A stretch of 64,000 nucleotides of DNA from Chelonoidis abingdonii (GCF_003597395.2 NC_133773.1:124873858-124937857), one strand, 5' to 3'; shown: positions 44,645-54,793, counted from the first letter of the stretch. Notes: generated by a model from the letters alone, not told the origin. Program-made: numbers and translations.

Positions 44645-45341
44645 GAGTCAATCCCTCCCTTATGGTTTCTAAAATAGAGTCAGTCCTGCCTAGAAATAGG
44701 GCAAGTGTATTAGAGGAGCAGTGTATACAGAGCACGCTGCTCCGTGTCAGTATTCACAGGAGGTGCCCCTGCAACAACTCAACCCGTGCTTCCCTCCTCC
44801 CCCAACCTTCTGGGCTTACGTCCAGTTCCCCCCCGATTTGTGTCATGAAGTTATAAAGAATGCAGGAATAAGAAACAGAGACTTGTTAGTGAGATAAAAA
44901 TGAGCGGAGGCAGCCTCCGGGCTAGTGCAGTCCAGGCAGTACAGAATCTTTTCTTTACCAGAAGAAGGGGGGTGCTGAGAAGCTCAGCCCCCAGTTGCTA
45001 TGATGAAGACGGTTACCAGCCTTCTGTACCATGCTACTGGGAGTAACTGGGGTCATTCCCATTTTACCCAGGCGCCCCGGCCAGCCTCCCTGAGGCCAGC
45101 CAGGAATCACGGGCTGATGGCGACGACGGTATCAGTCATATTGACCTTCTACCCCGGGGAGGGGAGCGGAGCGGATACTGCTCTTCACTGCTGCAGCATC
45201 GCGTTAACAGCAGCATCAGTACACACAGGGTGACATGAAAGAAGTCAAGAATGATTTCTTTCCCTTCTTTCACGTGGTCGGGGGGGTGGTGGGGGAACTG
45301 AGGAGCTATTCCCTGAACCACGCCAGACACTGTGTTTGAAC

Positions 45342-45720
45342 CTACAGACATTGGAGCTCAGCCAAGATGCAATACTTTTCAGAGGACTGCTGTGGACTGT
45401 GGTTAGCTGGAGTCCTCAGTACCCCCCTCCATCCATGAGCGTCCATTTGAGTCTCTGGCTTCCCGTTACGCTTGTCACGCAGCGCTGTGTATCCTGAGAT
45501 TTTTTCAAATGCTTTGCATTTTGTGTTCTGTAACGGAGCTCTGAATAGAACAGATGTTCCCCATACAGCGATCAGATCTAGTATCTCCCGTACGTCCATG
45601 CTGGAGCTCTTTTTGGATTTGAGACTGCATTGCCACCCGGCTGATCAGAGCTCCACGCTGGGCAAACAGGAAATGTAATTCAAAAGTTCCGGGGCTTTTC
45701 CTGTTACCTGCCCGCTGCAT
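45342..45720 (-). pseudogene. Harbinger Myb/SANT-like accessory protein relic
   Basis: Harbinger elements encode, besides the nuclease, a Myb/SANT trihelix protein that binds transposon ends and brings in the transposase. The minus-strand stretch 45,342-45,599 includes DVREILDLIAVWGTSV and FEKISGYTALRDK, which align with the first two helices of turtle copies (VLDLIAVWGEE, FAKISQGM). The third-helix region is scrambled by frameshifts. The upstream frame at 45,505-45,720 carries the preceding residues. No nuclease remains in this copy. Confidence 0.68.
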
Positions 45721-45902
45721 CTGAGTTCAGATTGCTTGTCCAAGAGCGGTCAGTGGTGACTGATTGGGATACCGCCCGGAGGCCAATAACGTCGATTTCC
45801 GTCCCACACTAACCTTAATCCGATATGTTTAATATCGAATTAGCGCTACTCCTCTCGTCGGGGTGGAATACAGAAATCAATTTAAAGAGCCCTTTATATA
45901 TC

Positions 45903-46563
45903 AGGGGGATTAACGTTAGGAGAGAGAGGAATTATTTAAGTTTAGTACTAATGTAGGCACAAGGACGAATGGGTACAAACTGGATATTAGGAAGTTTAGA
46001 CTTGAAATAGACGAAGGTTTCTAACCATTAGGGGAGTGAAGTTCTGGAACAGCCTTCCGAGGGAAGTAGTGGGGCAAAAGACTTATCTGGCTTTAAGACT
46101 AAGCTTGTATAGTATATGGAGGATGTTATGATGGGATAGTTAATTTGGGCAATTGATTCTTGGATTATCGGCAGATAAGTCTGCTCAATGTCTGTGAGGA
46201 ATGTTGGATGGGATGGGAACGTGAGTTACTGCCAGAGAATTCTTTCTTGGGTGCTAGCTGGTGAGTCTTGCCCACATGCTCAGGGTTTAGCTGATCGCCC
46301 TATTTGGGGTTGGAAGGACTTTCCTCCAGGGCGGATTGGCAGAGGCCCTGGAGGTTTTTCGCCCTCCTCTGCAGCGTTGGGCATGGGTCGCTTGCTGGTG
46401 GATTCTCTGCAGACTTGAGGTCTTTCAAATCACATTTGAGATTTCAATAACTACGAGTCATGGGTTAGGGGTTGTTTATAAATGTGTATGGGTAGGGTTT
46501 GTGGCCTGCCTTGTCAGGAGGTCAGACTAGATGATCATATTGTCCCTTCTGACCGTATGAGTC
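45903..46563 (+). mobile_element. CR1/L3-like LINE 3' fragment
   Basis: Begins inside the RT C-terminus: an NVGTRTNGYKLDIRKFRLEI-like segment near 45,945-46,010. It ends with the 3' block ggtcagactagatgatcata, tcccttctgaccgtatgag. Flanked by tatatc at 45,897-45,902 and 46,564-46,569. The host sequence (ccctttatat ... cgatataaaggg) is Harbinger. A second copy of the same family is at 58,037-58,386. Confidence 0.85.
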
Positions 46564-46673
46564 TATATCGATATAAAGGGCGTGTAGTGTGGACGGGTAC
46601 AGCGTTAAATCGATTTAACGCTCTTTAAATCGATTTAAACGCATAGTGTAGACCGGCCTAAGGTCCAGATTTA

Positions 46674-47635
46674 TGTCTTATATAATTCCCAAATCTGGAC
46701 CTTAGCGTCCCAAAGACTGGGTAACATGAAAGCCTCTAAGCTTAATTACCAGCTTAGATATGATAGGCTGCCACCAACCAGGAATTTCAGTGCCTGGTAC
46801 ACTTGGGTCCCCAAAACTTCCTGTGGGACCCAAAGACTCAGATGCCTGAGTTCTCCTAACAAAGGGAAAATAAATCATTCCCCGCCCCCCTCTCTCCCAC
46901 CCAGATTTTTTCTCTGGCTAACCTGACAGTTACTGATGCAACCTCTTTACATCACAATACCAAGAAGCATGTCCTCCTCTCTTCCACAAAGAGACAAACC
47001 AAAGACAAGGAAACGGAAAAGATTCTCTCTCTCTTCCCCTTTATAGCTTCTCCGCCTGCGGACACTAGGAGAAGTTAAACACAGAGAGCAGTTTTTCCCC
47101 TCCCCCCGTCTTTCCTTTCTCCACCAATTCCTGGTGGGTCAACTAGAAAAAAAAAATCAACAGGGCTAAAAAGCAAAACTTTTTAATAAAAAAGAAAGAA
47201 GAAGAGAATAACAGTTTCTCTGTATCTAGATGGTAAGATACAGGTTTCACTTATAGAAAATGAATAAACAATAGAAAGGGATAAACAGCCTTTATCCCAA
47301 CAATACAGTTTAAAGTACTTATAGCCAAAACACATAAAGACCACCAGCCAGATACACGATGCAAATACAGCAAAACAATTAAAAGACTATACTTTTGCTA
47401 CCTTTGTACTTTCAACTGGGAAACAGAAGATTAGAAGGACTGGAAATAGACCCTCTCATAGCTGAGAGAGCACAGAACAGACAAAGACCCAAGACCAGGA
47501 AACACCCCCAAATTCCCTCCCTTAAGCTTTGAAAAATCTGGTTTCCTGATTGGTCCTCTTGTCAGGTGTTTGGTTCCCTTTGTTAACCCTTTACAGGTAA
47601 AAGAAACATTAACCCTTGGCTATCTGTTTATGACA
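46674..47635 (-). repeat. family-1 LTR, minus strand arm
   Basis: 962 bp. In its own orientation it starts tgtcataaacagatagcc (complement ending at 47,635) and ends ggaattatataagaca (46,674). It shares about nine bases in ten with the plus-strand arm by eye, with blocks cctgattggtcctcttgtca, atttgggggtgtttcctggt (complement) and gtaccaggcactgaaattcc. Confidence 0.85.
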
Positions 47636-49073
47636 ACAATATTTTGCCCACTGACTACTTCTACTGCTTAGATATCGAGAAAGGCTAAATTCAGCTCTGG
47701 ACTAAAGGAGGCATGACTCCCACTTCAATCTATAAGGGCTGTGTTTGCTGATGAAGGCCTCTAAGACATACTTCTATAGAACTATAAATCAATATTCCTA
47801 CTCAAATGAATCTAGTGAACCACAGTATACAAAGAATATGACTGGCTCATTGAATTCCAAAGGGTTATGACTGCCTGACTCCCTGGGTTCTTTTGAAAAT
47901 CCCAGCACACAACAAAATATTTGTAACTGGCAGTGTAACACATTTACAAATGATTTCAGACTGAAGCTCAAAACTTTGATTCTGAGTTGATACATAATAA
48001 TAGGAAATATGCATTCAGACCTTTAAACCTTTCTGACACTGAAGATATAGATTCCTTTCTTCACTATCTCATTAGGCATGTTCTTGCTACTCACATAATT
48101 TTTTTGTCTCCTGATATAATTTCTTCAACAGTCTTTAAAAGGCAAACACCTGCAGTAAATCAACCAATGACATCCTGCAAATCTTGTATATGCTTGATAC
48201 ATTTTGACCAGAATTCTGCAGCCTTTATACATTTTCAAACCTTATAGTCAAACAAGCACCTGGAGACTATTTTTCACATCTTCCAGACAAAATTATACAT
48301 CATATTCCTGTGTATTGGTCCAATACATAACCTGTGCTGACATTTAAATATTATCATCCTAGGTTTGATGTTTATTATGAAGGCGAAGACTGCAAATAAA
48401 GATAGAAATGTGGCTAGTGTCTAATTAGTCACATCTTTTATTGACAACAAATATAGAAGTGAACTTAATGCTGGGTAGGCAGTCCTTGCCAAACCTGACC
48501 CAGGCCAGCATGAACTGATGATACAGAACTAGTTCCACTGCTAATAGTTCGGTATAGTACATTGGACATTCACACAGCAGAGTTACCAACACCACCCTAA
48601 ATTTTATTCTACTGATGCTAGTGAGTAATAGCCCCCAACCCTCCAAGATGAGAGGATGAGTCACTTGTTACAGCTGCTCTCCTGGCTCATGCTTTATTGG
48701 CAAGGTCTGCCTGCTTGGAGACATGGGAACAAGGTGTGCCACAAATATATGGATGTGAAATATCCCAGGAACATCAAGGAATGTGAAAATTCACTTGAGC
48801 ACAAACCCTAACATTGTAGAATCAAAGGTTGGTAGAAAATCACCCTGGAAAATTCATTCTTGTCCCCAAAGGTAGTTGGATCTAGACGGCAGGGTCAATG
48901 AGGAAAATCGTACACAATAAGCACCCAGCAGCATACAACTGAGCAACTTCATCAGAAATGGCAACAACCCTCACAGATGCCATGTCATAAAGGTAACTTT
49001 GTGTGGAAGACAACACCAGATGGAGACATAACCATATGTGATGTAAACAAGAGCTAGATTTATGCTATGTACC
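47636..49073. other. unannotated intergenic DNA
   Basis: AT-rich, no recognised element. ORFs up to 86 aa lack motifs. Confidence 0.4.
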
Positions 49074-49734
49074 TGTGATGTAGTGTTTTCCACACACTGG
49101 CCATGCAAGAGCTGAATTCGGCCAGATGGGCCCAATCAGACAATTAAGCTGCAAACGGAGGGCTTTAGGCTGTTTAGAGGGAGGTAATTAGAAGGAAGCT
49201 CACCTGTAAGGGAACAGAGGAGGCTTCTGTAAAGTTAGGAGGCTGGCAACAGTGTGGAGGAAGCCTGCAGTCTCTCCCTGAGGTAAGGGAAACAGGAGTA
49301 GGGTAAGAAGGAGTCCAGAGCTGACAGCAGTAAGGTTAGTATAGCTGCATACCTTAACTGTTCACTGCAGGGCCCTGAACTGGAGCCCACAGTAGAGTGT
49401 GGGCCTGAGTTCCCCTACCATCCATTGCAGTGTGGTATTGCTAAGGACAGCGAATTGGAAGACTCCCAGAGTCCCTGTGGGACTGATATAGTCAGGGCAG
49501 CTGGCATGAGAACTACCTGTCTCTGCTTGTGGAGAGAGACCTTGAAAGACCACCCCAGAAGAAGAAACTGTTCAGTGGCCTGGCTGGAGGGCTGAGTCAC
49601 AAAGAGGAAGTAGCAGCTTCCGGAGTGGGAGAAGGGCTGTAGACTGAGATAGAGTGGCATCTGGAAGGGGCATCAGCCTGGCAGAGCGAATCACCAGAAC
49701 TGCCATCCAGCAGTGAGTAGAGTGCCCCATCACA
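49074..49734 (+). mobile_element. probable solo LTR (TGTGATG...CATCACA)
   Basis: Starts tgtgatgtagtgttttccac and ends gagtgccccatcaca, the same end pattern as the LTR at 4390-4702. No matching TSD (gtacc against atact), and it lies 75 bp from the chromovirus LTR. Confidence 0.6.
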
Positions 49735-49809
49735 ATACTATTTGCTCTATAGGTGTGCAAACGGAAGGGACCACACAAGAAGCTGTTAACCTCACACGTA
49801 CACACATAC

Positions 49810-50419
49810 TGTTAGAACCATGATATAGGTGGTCTGGCCTAGTGGTCAGATCAGGCATCCAGTCTAGTGGGTAGCACAGGCGTCCAGGTCAGAGAACGGA
49901 AGCAGGTATCAGAGCCAGAGTCACCTGCCAAGTACAAGAGCCAGGGGGTTGAGCTGGAGTCAGGACCAGGAATTGAAGCTGAGGATTAGAGCCAGGGTCA
50001 GAACTAGAATTGGTAGCTGATGGTCAGGAGCAGGCTGAAAGAGTGGGAACCAGAGAAAGGCAAGGATCAGGCATGCAGCAGGAGCAAAGTAAGAACTAGG
50101 AGTGAAGAGCAGGTCATGAGCAGAGCAGGAATCAGGAAGAGGACTGAATTAGGATTGTAGGAGGCAAGCAAGAGCAGGGTCTGATTTGGCAGCAGCAGGA
50201 AGTCTGCACAGTTGCTCAGACAATCCACCAAGGTCATTTCCTGGCTTAAGGAGTGGATGTGAAGCTATCAGACAACTGCAGGCCTTGGGTGCTCTGTTAG
50301 AACATCCTGTGGGGTGATAAACTACTTTGCCCATCTCTCTCAGTGGCGATGCGGCAGTCTCAGAGATCCAGGGCCCCCTACAGCCCTGGGTTCTAGACCT
50401 GCACCCTCAAATCCTTACA
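49810..50419 (-). repeat. 3' LTR of the chromovirus-like element
   Basis: In its own orientation starts tgtaaggatttgagggtgca and ends catggttctaaca. Immediately upstream (to the right) is a short purine-rich tgtgtgaaaagggtattgg, a plausible polypurine tract, and then the integrase tail. Confidence 0.75.
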
Positions 50420-50439
50420 CCAATACCCTTTTCACACAT

Positions 50440-50863
50440 GCTTCCCGCTGTAGTGGTGCAGGTCTGGCTTGTTAGGCTGAGTCTGGTGAAACTTCTTCAC
50501 TAGCTGTGGGTTGCTGGTTCCTAGGATAGCTCCTCAGGAGGATAGCATTCCCGATTTATGAAGTATTGGAGGCAATCTTATCACAGATAGGAGTCAAGAA
50601 CCTCATGTACTATATATTCTTTGTGACCCTGAATCTCAACTGGTGGAGGGGGTAGGTGAGACTAGTCTAAGGAAGGGATTCTCTGTGTAGCCCTTGAGGA
50701 GAGATGCATGGAATACTGGGTGGATGCAGAGGAACCAGGCAAGTTGCAACTTGTATGCAATTGGACTGACCTGTTTGCAGATTTGGAAGGGACTGAGGAA
50801 CCAGTGGTATAACTTCTGAGAAGGCTAACATGTCCTGAGGTATTTTGTGGCAAGTCAGACCTT
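50440..50863 (-). pseudogene. chromovirus integrase C-terminus with chromodomain-like segment
   Basis: C-terminal end of a Ty3/gypsy integrase, which binds DNA and, in chromoviruses, chromatin through a chromodomain. In order on the minus strand: LATKYLRTC (family VWLATKYL), then IHPVFHASLLKGYTENPF (family IHPVFHVSLLKPY) near 50,680-50,740. A decayed stretch follows corresponding to the LQYLIDWEGYGPEERSWEP chromodomain block near 50,500-50,580. Frameshifts and stops throughout. It ends about 20 bp from the LTR, the normal position for this family. Confidence 0.72.
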
Positions 50864-50868
50864 CTGGC

Positions 50869-51140
50869 TGTAACAAACGTCTGTCCCAGATCTGGACTTT
50901 AGCATACAAAATCTGGGTGTTTACTGTACCTCCCCCAAGCTCACTACCAGCTTGGATATTTTCTCGCTGCCACCAGCCAGGAATTTACAGGGCCTGACTC
51001 CCTTTCCCTCTCTCTGGTCTCCCCAACCCTTCCTTGGGGGGACCCCAAGAACCCAAATCCCTTGGATTCTTAAAACCAGGAGAAATAAGTTTCTTCTGGT
51101 GAGGCTACAGGAAGGGAGGGGTGGGAAATGGCTCTTATAT
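50869..51140 (-). repeat. family-1 LTR, U5 part (minus)
   Basis: In complement: ccaagctggtagtgagcttg, ggtacagtaaacacccagat, gtccagatctgggacagacg, ending tttgttaca. This matches the U5 of the solo LTR at 6804-7737. Confidence 0.82.
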
Positions 51141-51249
51141 TTCGCTTTCACTAGATTTGATGATCGCCTCGGGCCGAGGATGATCTCCAACACTCTTTGT
51201 TTTGCCTTCAAGGAATAATTACCGCAATCGCCCAGCATCATCCAGGAGA

Positions 51250-51555
51250 AAAGTGAGGGGGTGAACGCGGGAAGGAGCGATCACGAGAAGACAAGGCGGA
51301 CAAGAGGTTGGTTTTCCCGTGAGATAGGAGACCCAGGGGTTCCTTAGGCACGTTGGGCAGGGTCCCCCAGGGAGGAGTTGCCAGAGTACCGGCGCGATTT
51401 ACTCGGTAATAGGGAACCCCAATAGTTACCGTCTCTCCTGGTGGCCAAACGCGAGATAGTCCAGCGAGTATAGCTTGAGGCAAGTTCCACAGTAAACACC
51501 AGATGCTGAACTCCTAAGTTCCCAGATTTGAGACAGACGGTCCAGTGACAGCTTC
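51250..51555 (+). repeat. family-1 LTR, U5 part (plus, inverted)
   Basis: gataggagacccaggggttc, acagtaaacaccagatgctg and cccagatttgagacagacgg match 7530-7737. It is in the opposite orientation to the neighbouring 50,869-51,140 piece, separated by about 110 bp of unassigned sequence. Confidence 0.7.
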
Positions 51556-52840
51556 ATACGACACAGGAGTAATTTTGACGTTTATGCAGTTACATACACT
51601 TAGAAAGTCGTTTATAAACAGGTGAAATGATGTACTGGAATATGCTTGATGCACAAATGTCTCTGAAAGGTTCACTTGCAAAGCTTATAATCTACGAGTG
51701 GTTGCATCCTATTGATCAGGATGTTCATTCTGGTTGATCTGGAAACTAGGAATATGAGGTATACTCTAGAGGCCCTATTGTAATTATGTGCAAAAGTGGT
51801 GGCCATTGAAACAGTGTTTGGAATCTTGACTGGCTGCCATGACTAGGACAATTAGGTTGGAAATGGTATTTACTTGTAGGCCTTCCTGTGAAACATACAG
51901 CCAGCCTGGAAGACTGAGAGCAGAGGCACCTGATGTGAGCATGTCACATGATACTGAATCCATCTTAAACTGAGTGCTTTCTAGGAGGAGGAGGAGGAAC
52001 CTAGAGACACAAAAAGGAGCCAATGCCTTGATGCAAGATTATAAAAGGGAAGTTATGAAAGGAACAAAGGGGTCCCAGTCCTGGAGAAAGCCCGTGCTTT
52101 TCAACCTAAGATGCCTGCTGGAAAACTAACAAGAACTGCACCAGGGAAAGGGATTGGGCCAGACTAGGAGGCTCTAGTCCGTGAAAGAAGTCTTATTGGA
52201 CATCGTTCGAGGGGAGATTTACCTGTAATCAGTTTTTAATTATCAGGTTATCAGAGGGTCGCCTCCTGAAGAAGTGGGGTTATCACCCACGAAGCTTATG
52301 GCCAAATAATCTTAGTCTGTAAGGTGGTGCAACTCCTTGTTGTTTTAATGTGTTTAGGGGTTAGGACTTGGCTATTGTGTTTTATTTTTGCTTTGGTAAC
52401 TTCTTTCTGTCTTTTTAGTTTGATTTGGGAAACCACTTTAAATCCCATACGTTCTATACTGGCAGAGTTTTGAGTTTACTCGGTTATAAGCTTTATACAG
52501 GAGTCCCAGTAAAATTGGCAGCATTTGATCACTTGGGGGGTTCTAGCGCCAGCAGATCCGATTCCATGGGGGCTGGGAATGTCGGGTGCTGGAGGCAAGG
52601 TAACCGCTGAGCTGTTTTTTTTAGTTTAAGTCTGCAACAGCATTGGCGGTACTGTGGACCAGACCTGGACCGTTTGCTGCAGCAGGCTGTGCTGTGTTCC
52701 TTGCGTCAACAAGCAGAGGAGGGGGGGTTCTGAGAAAGTCCAAGCTGGCGGGGAGGAAGAAAGGAAAACGGACTCAGAGGTTAAATTCAGTAACATTTTC
52801 AGGTGCAGTTTCCCAGGGAGATTCTCATGACCACTGTGAG
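51556..52840 (+). mobile_element. ERV-type LTR, plus strand
   Basis: A long LTR-like sequence resembling a turtle ERV family: gtaattatgtgcaaaagtgg, gagcatgtcacatgatactg, aagattataaaagggaag (TATA region near 52,040), gaaagggattgggccagact, gctttatacaggagtccc. The fold-back repeat at 52,241-52,342 interrupts it. Ends are not exact; no TSD established. Confidence 0.6.
52241..52342. repeat. fold-back repeat copy D, internally deleted
   Basis: cctgaagaagtggggttatc, acccacgaagcttatggcca and ccttgttgttttaat-type right arm of the family. Most of the left arm is lost. Direct repeat ttttaat at 52,234-52,240 and 52,343-52,349. Confidence 0.75.
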
Positions 52841-52849
52841 CCTTCTTTC

Positions 52850-54305
52850 TTTGCATAAAGCGTTGTTATTCCAGTGAATTCATATTCACACTTCATAAAC
52901 ACATTATAAGCATCGCGGAGCGGAACTTACACACAACCATCCCATTCAGCTCCCATCCAGCCATGCCCATCCTCCTCTGCCACGTGGTCTGCGGCTCCCC
53001 ACAACATGTTTCCAACTGTAGCGGACCCGATGTGGGCAAGAACCCAGCAGCGCTGCACCCAGCCCTAGGCCACTCTAGCCCATGGTCAGAGGGGACAGAG
53101 GTAGGAACAGCCCTTCTGCAACTCAACACCCCCCAACGCAGTCAGTGGAAGAAGAGACTGCCTGGCATTCCTTAAGCCTCCTTCCCCACGGAGCCCGTGG
53201 GGAGGGAGAAGATCCGTGGGGGTCCCAGCCCCGCCCCACCACAGGTACCAGGACCGAGTCACCCACAAGCGGCCACATCAGTTTCCCGGATTTTTGCCAC
53301 GTTCACAAGCCCTGCTGCACCAAGGGGAGACTGCTTTTAATAGATCACAGGGGCCAGAGACGGACCATGCATTATTCGTGTGCGCTGGGCGCCAGTTCCA
53401 GGAAGGCAGCGGAAGGGGCAAAGGCCAGGGAGGATTGGAAACTGTCGTGTGGGCCCAGGGGAAGAAGCGGGTTTTCTTGAGGAGACAAACCAGCTTTTCA
53501 CACTGCAGGCAGACCCAAGAAGCCGGAGAAGTCCCCAAGACCCAGAGGAAACCCGTTGGCGGTTATCTCAGGGTTGCAGCGGGGAAGAAGGGAAACGAGC
53601 CAAGGAGATGGGAAACCAGAGAGCCGGGGATGGGGGAGGGAGTGTGTGTTACTGTGTTTCGCCAGGCCTTATTTCTTTCCCCTGGCCCCTTCCCTGCACC
53701 CCCCAGGGAGAAGGGCTCTGCCACAACCAGGCCACCCAGAGGATTCAGGGGAACCTGCCTGGGGTCTTCTAGCGGCGGGTGGTCCTGGAGTTGGAAGGAC
53801 CATGCCCACCGCCAAATTGCCGGCAAAGACCCGGAGCGGGAAAGAAGCTCTGGGAGCCCCAGGACCCCATGAGAGTTTTTTTCCCGGGCCCCTGGAAGCG
53901 ACGTGAGGACCCCGCTCCAGTGCATGCTCTTGAAAGAAAAAAATAAAAAACTCTTCATTGTCTGGGGGCCCCTGCGATGGCCTGGGGCAAAGTGCCCCCA
54001 CTTCCCTACCCTCTGGGCAGCCCTGCTGCACACCCCAGGCACCACCCCCTTGACCGAGATTCTGTGTGCAAGACACATAGACATTTGACAGCACCCAGGA
54101 TCTGCTGACTCCCAGGGCGCGCCATTTTGCAACTCGCCCAAAACGCAGTGCCTGACAGCTGCCGGTTTGGACTGCATGGGCCTGGCCTCTTCAGATATCC
54201 CTGTCGGCCATGTGGTGACACATGTGTGGGTTGGAGCGGGACAGTTCCCAGGGCACAGGAAGACATTTACATCGCCCTCTTCCCCACAAGGTTATCTCTC
54301 TCTTG
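52850..54305. other. GC-rich block of unknown origin next to an assembly gap
   Basis: About 1.45 kb, GC-rich compared with its surroundings and not a repeat I recognise. It holds the longest ORF of the window (218 codons, plus, 53,216-53,872) and a 204-codon ORF on the opposite strand (53,563-54,177). Both are Gly/Pro/Arg-rich and without motifs, as expected from base composition. A polyadenylation-like aaaaaataaaaaactcttc occurs near 53,939-53,957. Possibilities are a transduced or captured genomic segment, internal sequence of the surrounding retroelement, or a misjoined contig. Confidence 0.4.
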
Positions 54306-54330
54306 NNNNNNNNNNNNNNNNNNNNNNNNN
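54306..54330. other. assembly gap (25 N)
   Basis: Run of N. Its real size and the adjacency of its flanks are uncertain. Confidence 0.99.
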
Positions 54331-54788
54331 AACCCCAAAAACCTCAGCCAGGTTTTAAAAAAGAACTTTATATAAAAAGAAAGAAAATACAGAACAGTAA
54401 TCTTGCATTAAGAAACTCAGTACAGGCTCTTGCTTATAAGAAATTATGCATAAACAGTCTGATTTAAAAGATAGCCCCGCTTAAACCAGTCCAGCAAATC
54501 AACACACCTGAAAATACAACACAAAGCTCATCACAGCCGAATTTACTTTGTTTCCTTTTGTACTCAGAGATGTTTAGGAGAAACTTTGAAATAAGATGGA
54601 GTTAGAAGAAAAGCTTGTTTACCCACAGCCGAGGAAACAAAAAAGACCCTCAGTATACAAATTCCCACCCCTGACTTTTAAACAATCCAGTTCTCTGATT
54701 GGTCCTCTGGTCAGGTGTTTGGTTCCCTTTGTTCACCCTTTACAGGCAAAAGAAAATTAACCCTTACCTTACCTATCTACTTATGACA
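54331..54788 (-). repeat. family-1 LTR, U3-R part (minus)
   Basis: In complement starts tgtcataagtagataggtaa, with gtgaacaaagggaaccaaac, cctctggtcaggtgtttggt (as read on plus) and a polyadenylation region (tataaagttctttttt). It is cut by the N gap. Confidence 0.85.
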
Positions 54789-54793
54789 CTGGC

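Larger units (their letters stand above)
44645..46658 (-). mobile_element. Harbinger element (left end truncated), interrupted by a LINE
   Basis: Right end gcatagtgtagaccggcc (complement GGCCGGTCTACACTATGC) stops at 46,658, followed by taa at 46,659-46,661. It carries a decayed Myb/SANT-type accessory protein and familiar turtle Harbinger 3' sequence (gatgctgctgttaacgcgat in complement, near 45,200). The left terminal repeat is missing. The LINE at 45,903-46,563 splits its 5' part. Confidence 0.75.
43804..47635. mobile_element. composite: inverted LTR pair with Harbinger and LINE inside
   Basis: A family-1 LTR on the plus strand (from 43,804) and one on the minus strand (to 47,635) face each other with both TGTCATAA ends outward. 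The whole unit is flanked by acaat at 43,799-43,803 and 47,636-47,640. A Harbinger element (44,645-46,658) sits inside the plus-strand LTR near its 3' end, with taa at the junction. After it, 15 bp of that LTR (taaggtccagattta) resume and abut the inner end of the minus-strand LTR. Without the Harbinger the unit would be a roughly 1.9-kb palindrome. Confidence 0.72.
50869..54788 (-). mobile_element. 3.9-kb insertion bounded by a family-1 LTR, TSD ctggc
   Basis: The left edge tgtaacaaacgtctgtccca is the complement of a family-1 U5 end. The right edge taaggtaggtaagataca-type sequence ends ttatgaca (54,781-54,788), the complement of the TGTCATAA U3 start. The 5-bp ctggc at 50,864-50,868 and 54,789-54,793 marks one integration into the chromovirus. 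Inside are LTR pieces in both orientations, another LTR, a GC-rich block and an N gap. It is therefore either a solo LTR with later insertions or a rearranged or misassembled provirus-like element. Confidence 0.75.

Noticed and set aside
44298..44735. 114-aa and 145-aa ORFs on opposite strands
   Set aside because: Both fall in family-1 LTR sequence that is repeated (inverted) at 46,800-47,160, so they are not a gene.
45342..45599. Host Myb/SANT transcription factor exon
   Set aside because: It is embedded in a Harbinger element with a recognisable end, and the frame is broken.
49074..49734. 5' LTR partner of the chromovirus LTR
   Set aside because: Opposite strand, different end sequences (TGTGATG...CATCACA against TGTAAGG...CTAACA) and no shared body, so an unrelated neighbour.
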